From contig OX104124.1 in assembly GCA_944474755.1 (NCBI GenBank), positions 2,480,001 through 2,544,000 on the forward strand: a stretch of DNA of 64,000 bases. The letters are read 5' to 3'. How positions within the stretch are numbered: the stretch's first letter is position 1; every line of letters starts with the position of its first letter. The position numbers were made by a program, and so were the translations under genes. Of the stretch, positions 23,329 to 34,547 are shown piece by piece. The DNA is from Limnoperna fortunei (Eukaryota; Mollusca; Bivalvia; Mytilida; Modiolidae). A model generated the notes under the pieces. The model had not been told where the DNA came from. It saw only the letters and a list, made by a program, of their open reading frames with translations, and ran no database searches.

Positions 23329-23532
23329 GTACGTACACAGTATTTAGGTTAACACGGTGTAACTCTTATGAATTTTTAAAAGTCCATTTATCTTATTTGA
23401 CTTCAGCAATCAACATTCTTTTCACCTTTTCGTTTAAATTATAAGATTCCTTGCAATGGATTCACTCACTATTGCTGACATAAAAAGAAAAAACATTACA
23501 ATAGTTCTCTAGTAATTTTGTTCTAATTTTAG

Positions 23533-24749
23533 TTGGAAGAAAGGAGAAATATATTCCGTCAGGGGCTTATTTCATTATTGGAAAACGAAGAAAAATGGAA
23601 GCATTTGAGGCGCATATGCCTGGTCTCAAACACAGAGCCATCAGCTGCAGATTTTGATTATTTACGTCAATCAATTTTTGAGTTTGGAAGGGAAATGAAA
23701 ACATTTGGAGAAAAACTACCTTTAAGATGGATTCGCTTAGAACGTTCTTTAGATATTATACGTGAAGCAGGTGTGAACATATTGTCATTACCGGATATGA
23801 CTGACTTGTCCTTCAAATGCTCTATTCATGATAAAGAGGAAATCATACTTTTCCTAAACTATCAACATAAAGTTGGATCCATAATTTACTTTGAAAGTTT
23901 AGAAAAGAACATTATTCTCAATCCAAAATGGCTGGCAGATGCCTTCAGATGTTTGGTATCGTTCAAATATAGTTCAGATATCACTTTATCAAAAGCATGG
24001 AAAATACTAGAAGACACTGGAAGACTAGAACTAGCTCTTATTGAAAAACTTTTTCAGAAGGATCCTCACCTTAAATTTTCTAAACATCAAGAACATTTAC
24101 TGAGTGTTATGGAATTGTTCGGTATTATAGTAAAACTTACAATATCAGAAGACGAACAAAAACAATGCTCCTTAACTTATTATATGCCTTGTATGATTTC
24201 TAAGCAAGCCTCCATTGCAGAAATAAAGAAGATTTTCAATGTAGAGAAAGAAAACTGTAAGCGCACACCATGGTTATGTATGGAGTTTGCATTTATGCCT
24301 TTGGATTTTTTCAACCATATTCTGTGTTATTACATCCGCAAATATCCTATTTGCAATGAACCTTCAACCCATCGATTAGCCATTTATCATGGTTTGGGAG
24401 TATTCTATCTTAATGATGACAAAACCAAATCAAGAAAGTTCGTTCTTTGTTTCTCTAAGAACACAATAGCCATACAGTTATGGGAATGGAAAAAGAGCAA
24501 GCTAAATACAAAGATGTGATGGAAGAATTGATTTCAGTAATTTTGAGAGTGCAGGACAAATATGAACTCCGTAAGGTTTCCTACATTTTAAAGTTGAAAT
24601 GTCCTGAGGGCAACATACATATCCCCCATGGTCGACTTAGCTACACAAATTTTGTTGAATTAGGAGATAATGAATACTTTTGTGAAGAACACAGCAAATG
24701 TCATAACACAAATGACTTCTTTCTAACATGGTTTGCTGATAGTTTTGAG
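23533..24749 (+). CDS. Exon 11 of HEPN-Ig-ROCO gene: COR domain
   Basis: Acceptor 'ttgttctaattttag', phase 0. It encodes about 405 residues typical of a COR (C-terminal of Roc) domain, the dimerisation module of ROCO proteins. Visible parts are 'FGEKLPLRWIRLE', 'HDKEEIILFLNYQHKVGSII', 'ILNPKWLADAFRCLVSFKYS', 'HLLSVMELFGIIVKL' and 'YYMPCMI'. The frame breaks at an A5 run near 24498. One extra A restores 'IQLWEWKKEQAKYKDVMEEL', and the frame continues through 'SYILKLKCPEGN' and 'FLTWFADSFE' to a donor (TTTGAG|gtaaga) at 24750 in phase 0. The donor implies at least one more coding exon downstream. Without the correction the protein would stop at 24519. Confidence 0.85.
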
Positions 24750-25628
24750 GTAAGATGTAATTTTTTCTTCTACATGTATGTCGAACACATAAGTATTAAA
24801 CCTACATCATCTTTCTAAGGCTATGTATTGATAGATTATTGGGGGAAAAACAACTTAATTAAAATTAATTAATTAAAGAAACTAAAATAGTATAAAGTAA
24901 TTTTTGTAAAAATAGAAACGAGAAATCTTTAAATTTGAAATGCTTATTTTTTTTATCTGATTCTATGTGTTGCTTTACATTTAATACTTTAAGGGTTTAT
25001 TTATATTTTTTGATATGTTTTTTGCTTTATTACTAAAACATGATTATAAAACATACTATATTAGGCTTGATTTTTGGTAGCAAACCATAAATGTTTAATG
25101 AGGTTTACAATCACAGTCTTAATTTTAAAATAGTAATGCGAAAGAGTTGACAGAATTACAGGTCAAAGTTTATTGACTGAAATAAATTACAAACCAAATA
25201 GATGGATATCTGAAAATTTATCTGAGTATGTGTTGGAATGTTATAAATAAGTTGGTACGAGTTGACACTCTATGACTTTATCATTCGTTACCATGGTTGG
25301 TATGAATTGACATGTAATTACTGAGTTGGGTTGAGTTTACATGTTATGCCAGTTGCTATCAGGTGGGCGTTTTGACGGGGAGATTTTTTCGAGGGGTGAT
25401 TTGACTGCTCCGGAAGCCTATTTTCTGCTGAGAGTAAATAAAGTTGAAATAAATCTTAGTTAACTGCCATTCGAATAGACTGTCTGATTGTAAATTCAAA
25501 AAATCATATATACAGCTATACTATAGTCAAAGTGAGCGTCGGTCCCTCCGGGAGAATGCATATTTTGCCTGGTATTGTATTCATGGCTTTATAGCGAGCA
25601 TCGCAGATGCGAGCTATACGGTTACATG

Positions 25629-25646
25629 TGTGTGTGTGTGTGTGTA
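25629..25646. repeat. (TG)n microsatellite
   Basis: Nine TG dinucleotides in non-coding sequence. Confidence 0.9.
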
Positions 25647-26119
25647 AATAAAGTCACGTGATCCATATGAACAAATCCATTTCAGATGGTAGCTGAGCTA
25701 TCCGAAGAAATTATTGTAGACGAACAAAACAATATATAAAATAAAAGTACATAAAAATAATTTTGACATCGATAAAATTAAAGTGTTTATTTTTTAAATT
25801 ACTAAAAATATGCCAGACAATTTTTTTTCAATCTGAAACGCTGTATTGAAATTGTGTTTTGTGACGTCAAAAACACATTAGAGTAAGACGTCATGTCATC
25901 AATGAAATGTAGAGGCACTGTTAAGAGGCTCTGAAGTAACGACATGAACAATGTGCGATACATTATAATTTTGTTACCAAAAAGAGTAAAATAAATTTAC
26001 AGGCTAATCCAATCTTTCTTTCTAGTAAATGTTATGCTTATTACTACTTAAATCGGATTTTTCTGACCTAAACGGAGATTTGTAATTTTAAGTTAATTAC
26101 TTAATTTTCCCTATTACAG

Positions 26120-26159
26120 AACAGTTGTCAACTGTCTTTAAATATCAACAAACAAAGAA
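26120..26159 (+). CDS. Possible 40-nt exon 12 of HEPN-Ig-ROCO gene
   Basis: A strong acceptor ('acttaattttccctattacag') and a strong donor ('AAAGAA|gtaagt') enclose 40 nt. Read in phase 0, as required after the COR exon, it gives NSCQLSLNINKQR without a stop and leaves phase 1. Support is only splice signals and phase. I could not find a convincing phase-1 acceptor downstream, so this may be chance. Confidence 0.25.
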
Positions 26160-27180
26160 GTAAGTCGTAAACCACAGCCACGGCAGGTGTCTAAGAACCA
26201 GCCCCACGTGGTTATTTTTTTTGTATACAATCTGAGTATGATTTTTAGTTGATAAATTAAAAATACAGAGTCATTTCATTGTTTATATTCAGTGCCGTAG
26301 CTAGTGTCTGAATGATGATTGTGACTATTTGGAAACAGTTTTTTCGGTAAAGTTGTTTATGGGGGGCTAAGCTAATCATTTTCATTTTTTTTTCGTAAAT
26401 TAATTATTACACTTAAGACTTGTTGCTTTTATAAATTTTTCAGTCCAAGTTTATCATTTTATTAACGATCAAAGATACTAGTTAGTAAGTGATTTTATAA
26501 TTAATGTAAAAATTGCTAATCAGCACATATCTAACATTATTAATTAAATAAATCCACATACTCTAAATTTTATCATGAAACCTTATAACTATAAAAAAGG
26601 GGGAACTGACTCGCTATACAGGGGCAGGGCGAACTGACCCATTACACGACCCCAGTCTGAGTGGGGGCGGCAGTGTTAACCCAGTATTAGCCTTATTTTC
26701 CCCTCACTGGGAAGAAGCTCCAGAAACATACATGTTATCCTGTTTAAAAGTTCTAGTTTCCTCCATTGCTGTCGTGTTTATATATTTTTTTTTTCGTGCA
26801 AAACATTCAACAAACCATTCAGCATATTATTAAAACTATTCCTGACCTGAGCAAAATTTGTGTTACCTTTTTTTTCATTGCTTAGTTTCTTTGCGTTATT
26901 TTATTCATTTATTTGGGGTAGAGGTCAATTATGAAAGGAATGTTATTTGTATAAAACACATACAAACATGTACACTTAAGCAATTAATTAAATACAGACA
27001 AAATTTATTATTGAATTAATGAAACACTATAAGCAGGTATAAACAGTACTTTGGGAAAAGGGGGTGCCTTTCTTAAACCTGAACCTTTTCTAGCAGATTG
27101 GGACCCTGAAAATCAATAAATACTGTTCATTTTTATATGCCCATCTATATGTCATCCATATGTCACTGTATCGTGTCACT

Positions 27181-27333
27181 GCGGACAGAGTGTACTCGAT
27201 CGCGACTTACAATATTAATTGACAAGGATGTACAGTTGTCCTACTGAAGGTCCTGGTTTTCTCCACGTACTCCAGTTTCCTCCCCCAATAAAAATTGTTG
27301 AAAGTGGCATTAAACACCATTCAAACAAACACT
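27181..27333 (+). repeat. SINE, 5'-truncated
   Basis: Family sequence from 'gcggacagagtgtactcgat' to 'cccaataaaaattgttgaaa' and 'gtggcattaaacaccattca'. It lacks the tRNA-like head. Confidence 0.7.
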
Positions 27334-29828
27334 TTATCTTGAGAGTGCCCTTACAGATTTTCTTTAAATTATACACAGTAGTTAATAATGTTAGCCTTTG
27401 GGTTTTAATACTAGTACTTTTTAGTAAATTTCTGAATTTCCACTTAGGATAATGAGAGTGTGTTCTCGAAAATGGGGGATGGGATTTTTTGTTTTTAGAC
27501 ATTTTCACCAATTTGCTTGAAAGTTTAGGGAATTGTTTATGTTTATAGATATAAGCTTCATTTCATTTTTTATACCCCACCACACAAAGTGGTGAGGTAC
27601 TATGTTATACACTCCATATGGATGTGCGTGTCTGTCCGTCCCTCTGTGCTAAGGTGGTTTCCGGATGATTACTCAAAAACGTGGAGAGATTTTGTTCAAA
27701 CTTTGTACTGCTGTCAAGCACTTTAAATGAAGATCAAGTTTGATTTTCAGCACAATCCTCATTTGTTCCATTAAATGTCCTATTTTTCTGAATCATGTGA
27801 GGAGGAAAGTGAAGCTCCTTGTCAATTATTAAAAAATGGGTCTAAGTACACCAAGTGTACAGTAATGCTAGAATCAGCAACCTCAGTGCTGACGGTCAAG
27901 TGATCAATAGTATTACTACTTTACAATGCAATCACTTAGTCACCTTAACTGGCAGTAAATTTCATGAACTGAAATTAATTTGCCGTTTAAACTTGTTGAC
28001 TGCTCAAGTATTCAATATCCAAGGAAGCTCTAAGTTTACTGCTTACACTTTTACTTTACTATGAGTAACAATCTCAGGTTTTGTCTAGATATTGAAATTA
28101 AAAATACCTTTAATCATTGCTGAGAAAGAGTTAGCTGAATTATCAAATTGTGTTTCATCAGTCAACTTGGAAATTTCTCGCATATACAGTAAGATTTGTT
28201 ATAAATTTAAAGTAATAAAACAATGACTTACAACCATGTTAGTTTGTATAATAAAAAAAAAGCATGATGCATTAAATCAGTCATGTAATATTATATAAAT
28301 ATGTAAACATAATTGCAAAATAAAAATAAAATTTTGTATCACAGTTCATGTGAAATTAAAGTTCAGTCAGAAAACAACATGCTTGCAGTATAAATTATAA
28401 TTAACAGAATGCTTTTTAACATGATTGCAGATGTACATTATTAGAGTTTCTAGATGGATGATGATTTGTGATTTTCTGATTACTGCTGGTTACTGTTGCA
28501 TTGGGTGCGACTACTACAGAGTTTTACGTGGCATCATCGTGGAGTGATTCAACTACTTGTTCCATTGGAGATGACCGCTGTATCCGTCTCCTAAGTGATG
28601 TCTTGGGAATTCCTTAGAGAAAAAGTGTGAATTACTGAATAACTGATAATTATTTTTTGTGCCTGGTTTATTTCATGGCTTTATCTGTCAATGAGAGGAC
28701 ATTCTTGTTGTGTTGAAATAAGCATTTATCCTGTACACAAGTTATTTTTATTAAATTGATTTTATTCGTTTTTTTTTAAGAGAGCAACAGATAATATTTA
28801 TTAACTATGACAGACTTACACTTCTGTATGGTTAATATGTGCTCATTCCATTAACCATATATTTCAAAGACTTGACATTGTTCAGTGCATATCGTAAATT
28901 TTTCAGCTATACATGTACTGTGGCATTTTTTATTGGGTAAAGGCAGCTTGTGAAAACCCCAACACCTAAGGTATGAAAACTGACAATCCATGATGCCATT
29001 ATATATGTGTAGGTATCTGTCAGTTACTCCTGAGGGTACCCATCTCTTATTCACAACTCCACCATCAACACTGAATAGAATTTGATGAATTTTAGCGCCA
29101 GTGTGCAACTAAAAGCTAACATTTTGATTGAAATGATATTTGGGGTTTTCAATAGAAAACATGGATTTTGACTTTGGTTTAGGAACTCCTCCTAAAGTTT
29201 TCAGTCCAGATCTTTTTGTCGTAACAAAACAATTAGAACATTTATTGAATTTGTGCATCTATTATAATGGAATTGGTTCTTATTTGTGGAAATAAAATGT
29301 CATGTAAGGTTCATCAAAATTGCAAACAATGGTTATAAAAAATTGACCGGTATATAGAACGAATCGTCCCCCTTCCCATCAACATGCAGCAAACGTGGAC
29401 TCCGAACCCCTGATTTAGGAGGATGTTAATGAACATGTTAGTTTTTAACCGTAACTTTCACAAGCACATAGGTTTTTCTGTGTTGACAAGTAGTGGCAAA
29501 AAGAGATCTATTGATGATTATTAATTAGTGCCCCGCCACTTTATAGCGGACGCCTTATAGTGATCAGTCTGTCCGTTCGGCTTTTGATATTTGGTATGTG
29601 GGTAGATAAGATCAAGGCGATGTGTCGGATAACATGGTTGATGACCTTTGACCTTGACCTCGAGGTCAGCGGGGCCCACAGAGATGGATACCATCTCACT
29701 GATATCTAGTCGTTTGCTTATCGTTGTTCAGCTATATTCAGGACAAAGAAATCTGGTCTATAAAAAGAATTTGTTTACCGAAAAATAATGTGCACGATGA
29801 ATAAATAATAAAAAAATATTGTGTACAT

Positions 29829-30060
29829 TGGGGCTTCGGTGGCCGAGGGGTAAAGGTAGTTCGTCTACAATTGATTACGTGGTCTGTCAACACTTAGATT
29901 GTGGGTTCGATTCCTACTGCAGGCAGGGTGCACTCGAATCCAATTTTAATTGCCAGTTTTTCTACCAGTGGTTTTCTCTAGGTAGTGGGGCTTTCTCTCC
30001 CAATAAAAACTGGACGCCATGATATATCTGAAAGTGGCTTTAAACACCATTTAAACAAAA
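29829..30060 (+). repeat. tRNA-derived SINE, near full length
   Basis: Head 'gggcttcggtggccgagggg' carries a Pol III A box (TGGCCGAGGGG), and 'gtgggttcgattcc' carries the B box (GGTTCGATTCC). The body has 'gcagggtgcactcgaatcca', 'cccaataaaaactggacgcc' and 'atgatatatctgaaag', and it ends 'aaacaccatttaaac'. The head resembles a tRNA of the Leu/Ser type but cannot fold into a functional tRNA because of changes. It is the reference copy for the family in this window. Confidence 0.85.
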
Positions 30061-32362
30061 AACAATTTTAAGTTTGCACATACAGGTCCCTTTTAAACTT
30101 ACTGCATTTTACTAAAGCAGGGGGCAGGATTTCGGAGTGTTGAGGTACTTAATCAATTGCACAACTAATCGGAAAATGGTTTTAATTTCCAATAAAGTGA
30201 GGTTCATATCCCATGGCTATGTATAAATATTTCTTTCTGATGGACTGTAAAATACGCCCCCCCCCCCGAAGTTCGTATGCCCACTAAGGTCTGCGGTCAG
30301 GCTTTCTTAATACATTGTATAACCAGACCTCCCCCCTAGAAAATAGAGACAGTTATTGGTTGACCATTGGGAATCGTCAAAGCAAATGTTTTATCACTAT
30401 ATTTGATTCGAGCTTATTCAATTTTTTAATACTTCCAAACAACAATTATTATAATGCGTGCATACAAATAGGTGCAAGTTTTTAAAATCACCCGAGGGGT
30501 AAAATATATCGATTTTTTTGTAAACCTGTGTACTAAAATAACATGCCAAAAAAAAACAATTCTGCATCCGCAGTTTAGATTTAGGGAACAATGCTGAAAA
30601 TGTGAAAGTGGAATTAAAAACCCCAAATTTTCTTAAAAGTTGCAATGTCCAGTGATTTTTTTTTGTGGCGACCAGAACATTCTCCCAGAATTGAATAAAT
30701 AAATAAATCCTTCATAGAATTAATTCGACTCTATAAAAAATCGAATAAAGAGGCTTACTTTAGTTGTTCTGTTTACGAAATTAATTTATAGAGAGGTGCA
30801 TGCTTATCAGTCTGAGGGTCAGGAGGACATTTTTCGGGATGCCTGGATTTGGGCATTTCTTTGAACGGAAATTCGATATTTTGTTAAAATTTGACCGAGA
30901 ATTCTGGATTAAAACGTAAGCGAGGTCACGGAAAGAGCACATTTTTCGCATGAAATTCGGTATATAAAGGCACTGGAATTAATTTTTTTATTGATTAATA
31001 ACTGTCAAACATTACTTGAGCACAAAATAAAATTGTATTCATACCTACCTACCCATGTTCCCAACTCACTGGTAGGTGAACAGCAAACAGACATATTTAT
31101 AAGTATGGCTTAAGTGTCATTTTATCTTATCCAATTGCTATGCTGAACTTGTTGTTCGTTGTTAATAATAAAATAGTGTGAAAATTATGTCAAATTATTA
31201 TATAGCAACTTCAGTTTGATATACTTTTCAATATTAACAACATGTTGACAAGTTTTTATTTACATTGTGAATTTCTCGGAAATTCGTGAAAATGACATTT
31301 TATGACCGGGAATTCGTGATGTTTCTAATTTTTGAATCAGGAATTCGGGATGATGACACTTCCTCCCCCTTCCAGTCTGTATTTATTTATTTATAAAGAC
31401 GTGCATGCTTACCAATCTGTAAAGATTGACACATACTCTAATTTCGACGATTTCCCTTCATTCAGCGGTGTCAACAAATTGTACTGTTAAAATATCTTGC
31501 ATTTATTTCTCTAAACAAATGATTCCTTAATAATAAATAAACCACATTCTCGGCAGTTAAAGGACATGTTCATTGCCGAAATTCTGTATGTAGTGCTATA
31601 TAGTTAATTGTCCTGCCATACGAGTTTTTACACGCATTATGTTTATGTAAATTCTGTATGACAAAAATGGACTTTAACAGAAACTGTGTGATGTAAAGTT
31701 TTTTTGTAACAACGAAGAAAATATGAGTAAAGCTATAAATGATTACGTCTGGTAATTGTTTTAATAGTCTCGTTTATAAATAACTTCAATTTTTTTATAA
31801 TTTATAATGTTTATTACATAAATTTGTGGCAAAACCAATTGAAATCGTAATAAATTTTATACCTGAGTAATTATTTGTAATTAATTAAGAAGATACCACC
31901 ACTTAAATACCTCCATTTCTTCAAGAGCTGTTTCTAGCGTCTTTTTTGTACGAGTTACTTCCCGTTATTGCAATACATCATTGACCGCCAATCGGATCAC
32001 CTCGGTTATTTCCGCCTAAAAATCGGTCCAAATGTGATACGATTAGCCTGTTTACACAGCAACATTATTTTAGTGCGATGAAATAGATTATCCTTTAATT
32101 ATTCAACTATACAGATCTTTATCGAAGCAGAACTAAAAATCGGATAGAAGATTGTATTTTTTAAACTTAAATTCGCTAGCACTGCCAAAAATTCCTTTCT
32201 CCGATGACTTTTAAATGTATAAGTATTTGTTTACAATCTGGCGTCATCAGTAACAAAATCAACTAAACGTCAATGAATAACCAATCAAATGAATGAACAG
32301 AAACGTCACAAACGAAGTAGTGACGTAACAGATTCATTGAAATGACTGAAAATAGTTCAAAA

Positions 32363-32830
32363 GGTGTAGGACCACCATAGTTTTTTTACTCTTCGGCTAT
32401 ATTAAAATTTGATAATTTTGACTTATCCTAGAAAATTTACCTTTGTTTCAAATTAAGTGACACTTCTGTCCCCTATAAAAATGCACTGGCTGATAATTCT
32501 GTCAAAATTTCACAATATGTTTCATGGCATATAAGAAAAAACGCTCAACCTGAAGTCCACGTGGTCTAAAAATCTACTTTCACTTTCTATTTCAGTCCAA
32601 AAATAGTGCTTGTCCCTAATTGACTCTCAACATTTTTATGTTCGTTTAAAACCAATAAAACTTTATCCTCAAGTTTCCTAGAATATTCAGCTTTCCAAAA
32701 ATACCAAATTTATTCTGGTATCATGTGCGGTTCAAATTCTGTATGATGCAAGAGTGAACCTGTCTGTTGACTAGTACTACTTTTACGTACAACCTCTGGA
32801 CTGGTTCCCGGTATTTGGTGGTCCTACACC
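32363..32830. repeat. Left 468-bp terminal repeat
   Basis: Copy 1 of the terminal direct repeat. Its 15-bp inverted ends frame a non-coding body containing 'cctgaagtccacgtggtcta'. Confidence 0.9.
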
Positions 32831-34075
32831 TAAAGAAGATGTTTTTGTTCATCAAATTAAATAAAAATTTTCCTGGTCTTAGATTTATGTTAGTCGAAAC
32901 AAATTCTAAAATTTTGTTGAATTCCTTTCAGCGGTTTTCAAGAAATGCATGAAAACATACAAAGACCTCACATGCGCGTTATCATGAAAAATTAGCTTGG
33001 TGATCAAGAAATGCATTATTCCTTAATTTTTCAATTTCTTAGTTGCAGATGTAAATAGCAAGCTTGGCAATATACATCCAACACAAATGGACTTATTTCA
33101 CACATAGAAAGGCACTAATTACATAATTTTATCATAAATTTTGCATCTTTTTTAGTTTATTTCACACCCCCCCCCTTTTTTACAAAGTGAGATACTGAGT
33201 ACCTTCAAACTGTTGGGATAAGACTTTTATCTCTTGAAATACATTTCAATTAAGAAAAATAGTATGAAACTGTCCTAATTATGCACCTAGTACATCCTGA
33301 GAAAGTTTTTGAGTTCAAATTTAAATTTATTGATATTCAGTTGTACTATATTTTGGAGGTGTACATTAATAGTTTCTAAACTGAGACTAAAATTTTATGA
33401 ATTTCATTAAATGCGCTCACTATTCCATTAAGCTTAATAGTCAAATGAATATTCCTTACTAAAAAAAACCCACTAAAGTTCAAACTGGCATACAAAGAAA
33501 CAAAATTATATCTTGCTTTGTTATGAAATAGCAAATATTGGCCAATTTCCCATTACTGCTCATGTTTAAGGAATTTTTGAAAGAAGTACCATCATCTTAA
33601 GGCCCAATTATCTTAACAAGTACAATTATTGCATATGGTTACTAGTTTACTAACAAATTTACCCTTAGCAAGCATCAGATTAGAAAATAAGTAATTTTAG
33701 TATTAACCCATGCCAGCAATGTAACCGACTTAAGCCGCAGGTGTAAAATTGACAAATTCATCTTAAATACACTATTTTTCTGCATACTAGAATGTCTACC
33801 AGTTCTAGTTTTATACATGTTGACCCTTTCATTACATCCAAAACCTAAAACAGGAGTTTATTTAAATTAAAGCACATTCCACTAAGCGCGGACCACTGCA
33901 GACCCCATAATTTCATACAATATTACATAATACCATATTTAGGCTGAAATTTGACCCCCCTATAGGTTTTAGCTATGATAAGCAATTAAAATGATAGTCT
34001 TGGTGATTTACCTTCTTTCAGTACCATTTTTATCAAAAGAAATAGAAGTTGATATACCTGTCTATGGCCTCTTCA

Positions 34076-34543
34076 GGTGTAGGACCACCATAGTTTTTTT
34101 ACTCTTCGGCTATATTAAAATTTGATAATTTTGACTTATCCTAGAAAATTTACCTTTGTTTCAAATTAAGTGACACTTCTGTCCCCTATAAAAATGCACT
34201 GGCTGATAATTCTGTCAAAATTTCACAATATGTTTCATGGCATATAAGAAAAAACGCTCAACCTGAAGTCCACGTGGTCTAAAAATCTACTTTCACTTTC
34301 TATTTCAGTCCAAAAATAGTGCTTGTCCCTAATTGACTCTCAACATTTTTATGTTCGTTTAAAACCAATAAAACTTTATCCTCAAGTTTCCTAGAATATT
34401 CAGCTTTCCAAAAATACCAAATTTATTCTGGTATCATGTGCGGTTCAAATTCTGTATGATGCAAGAGTGAACCTGTCTGTTGACTAGTACTACTTTTACG
34501 TACAACCTCTGGACTGGTTCCCGGTATTTGGTGGTCCTACACC
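34076..34543. repeat. Right 468-bp terminal repeat
   Basis: Copy 2, with no difference from copy 1 that I could see. Such identity implies very recent insertion or gene conversion. Confidence 0.9.
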
Positions 34544-34547
34544 AAAA

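Larger units (their letters stand above)
24750..32358. other. Non-coding stretch downstream of COR exon
   Basis: No confident gene, apart from one possible microexon at 26120 and two SINEs. Fragments starting 'accccaccacacaaagtggt' (27576) and 'gtgccccgccactttatagc' (29529), each followed by 'ctgtccgt', look like pieces of dispersed repeats. Poly-C runs occur at 30257 and nearby. Terminal exons of the ROCO gene may be here but I cannot place them. Confidence 0.45.
32363..34543. mobile_element. 2.18-kb element with identical 468-bp terminal direct repeats
   Basis: Two 468-bp direct repeats (32363-32830 and 34076-34543) appear identical base for base and enclose 1245 bp with no coding potential. 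Each repeat itself starts GGTGTAGGACCACCA and ends TGGTGGTCCTACACC, a perfect 15-bp inverted repeat. The outer flanks are both AAAA (32359-32362 and 34544-34547), a candidate 4-bp target duplication. The inner flanks do not match each other. It could be a non-autonomous LTR-type element (TRIM-like) or two MITEs bracketing a segment. It lacks the TG...CA ends usual for LTRs. Confidence 0.8.

Noticed and set aside
29829..29915. tRNA gene
   Set aside because: A and B boxes are present, but the sequence runs into a SINE body and the cloverleaf arms do not pair properly.
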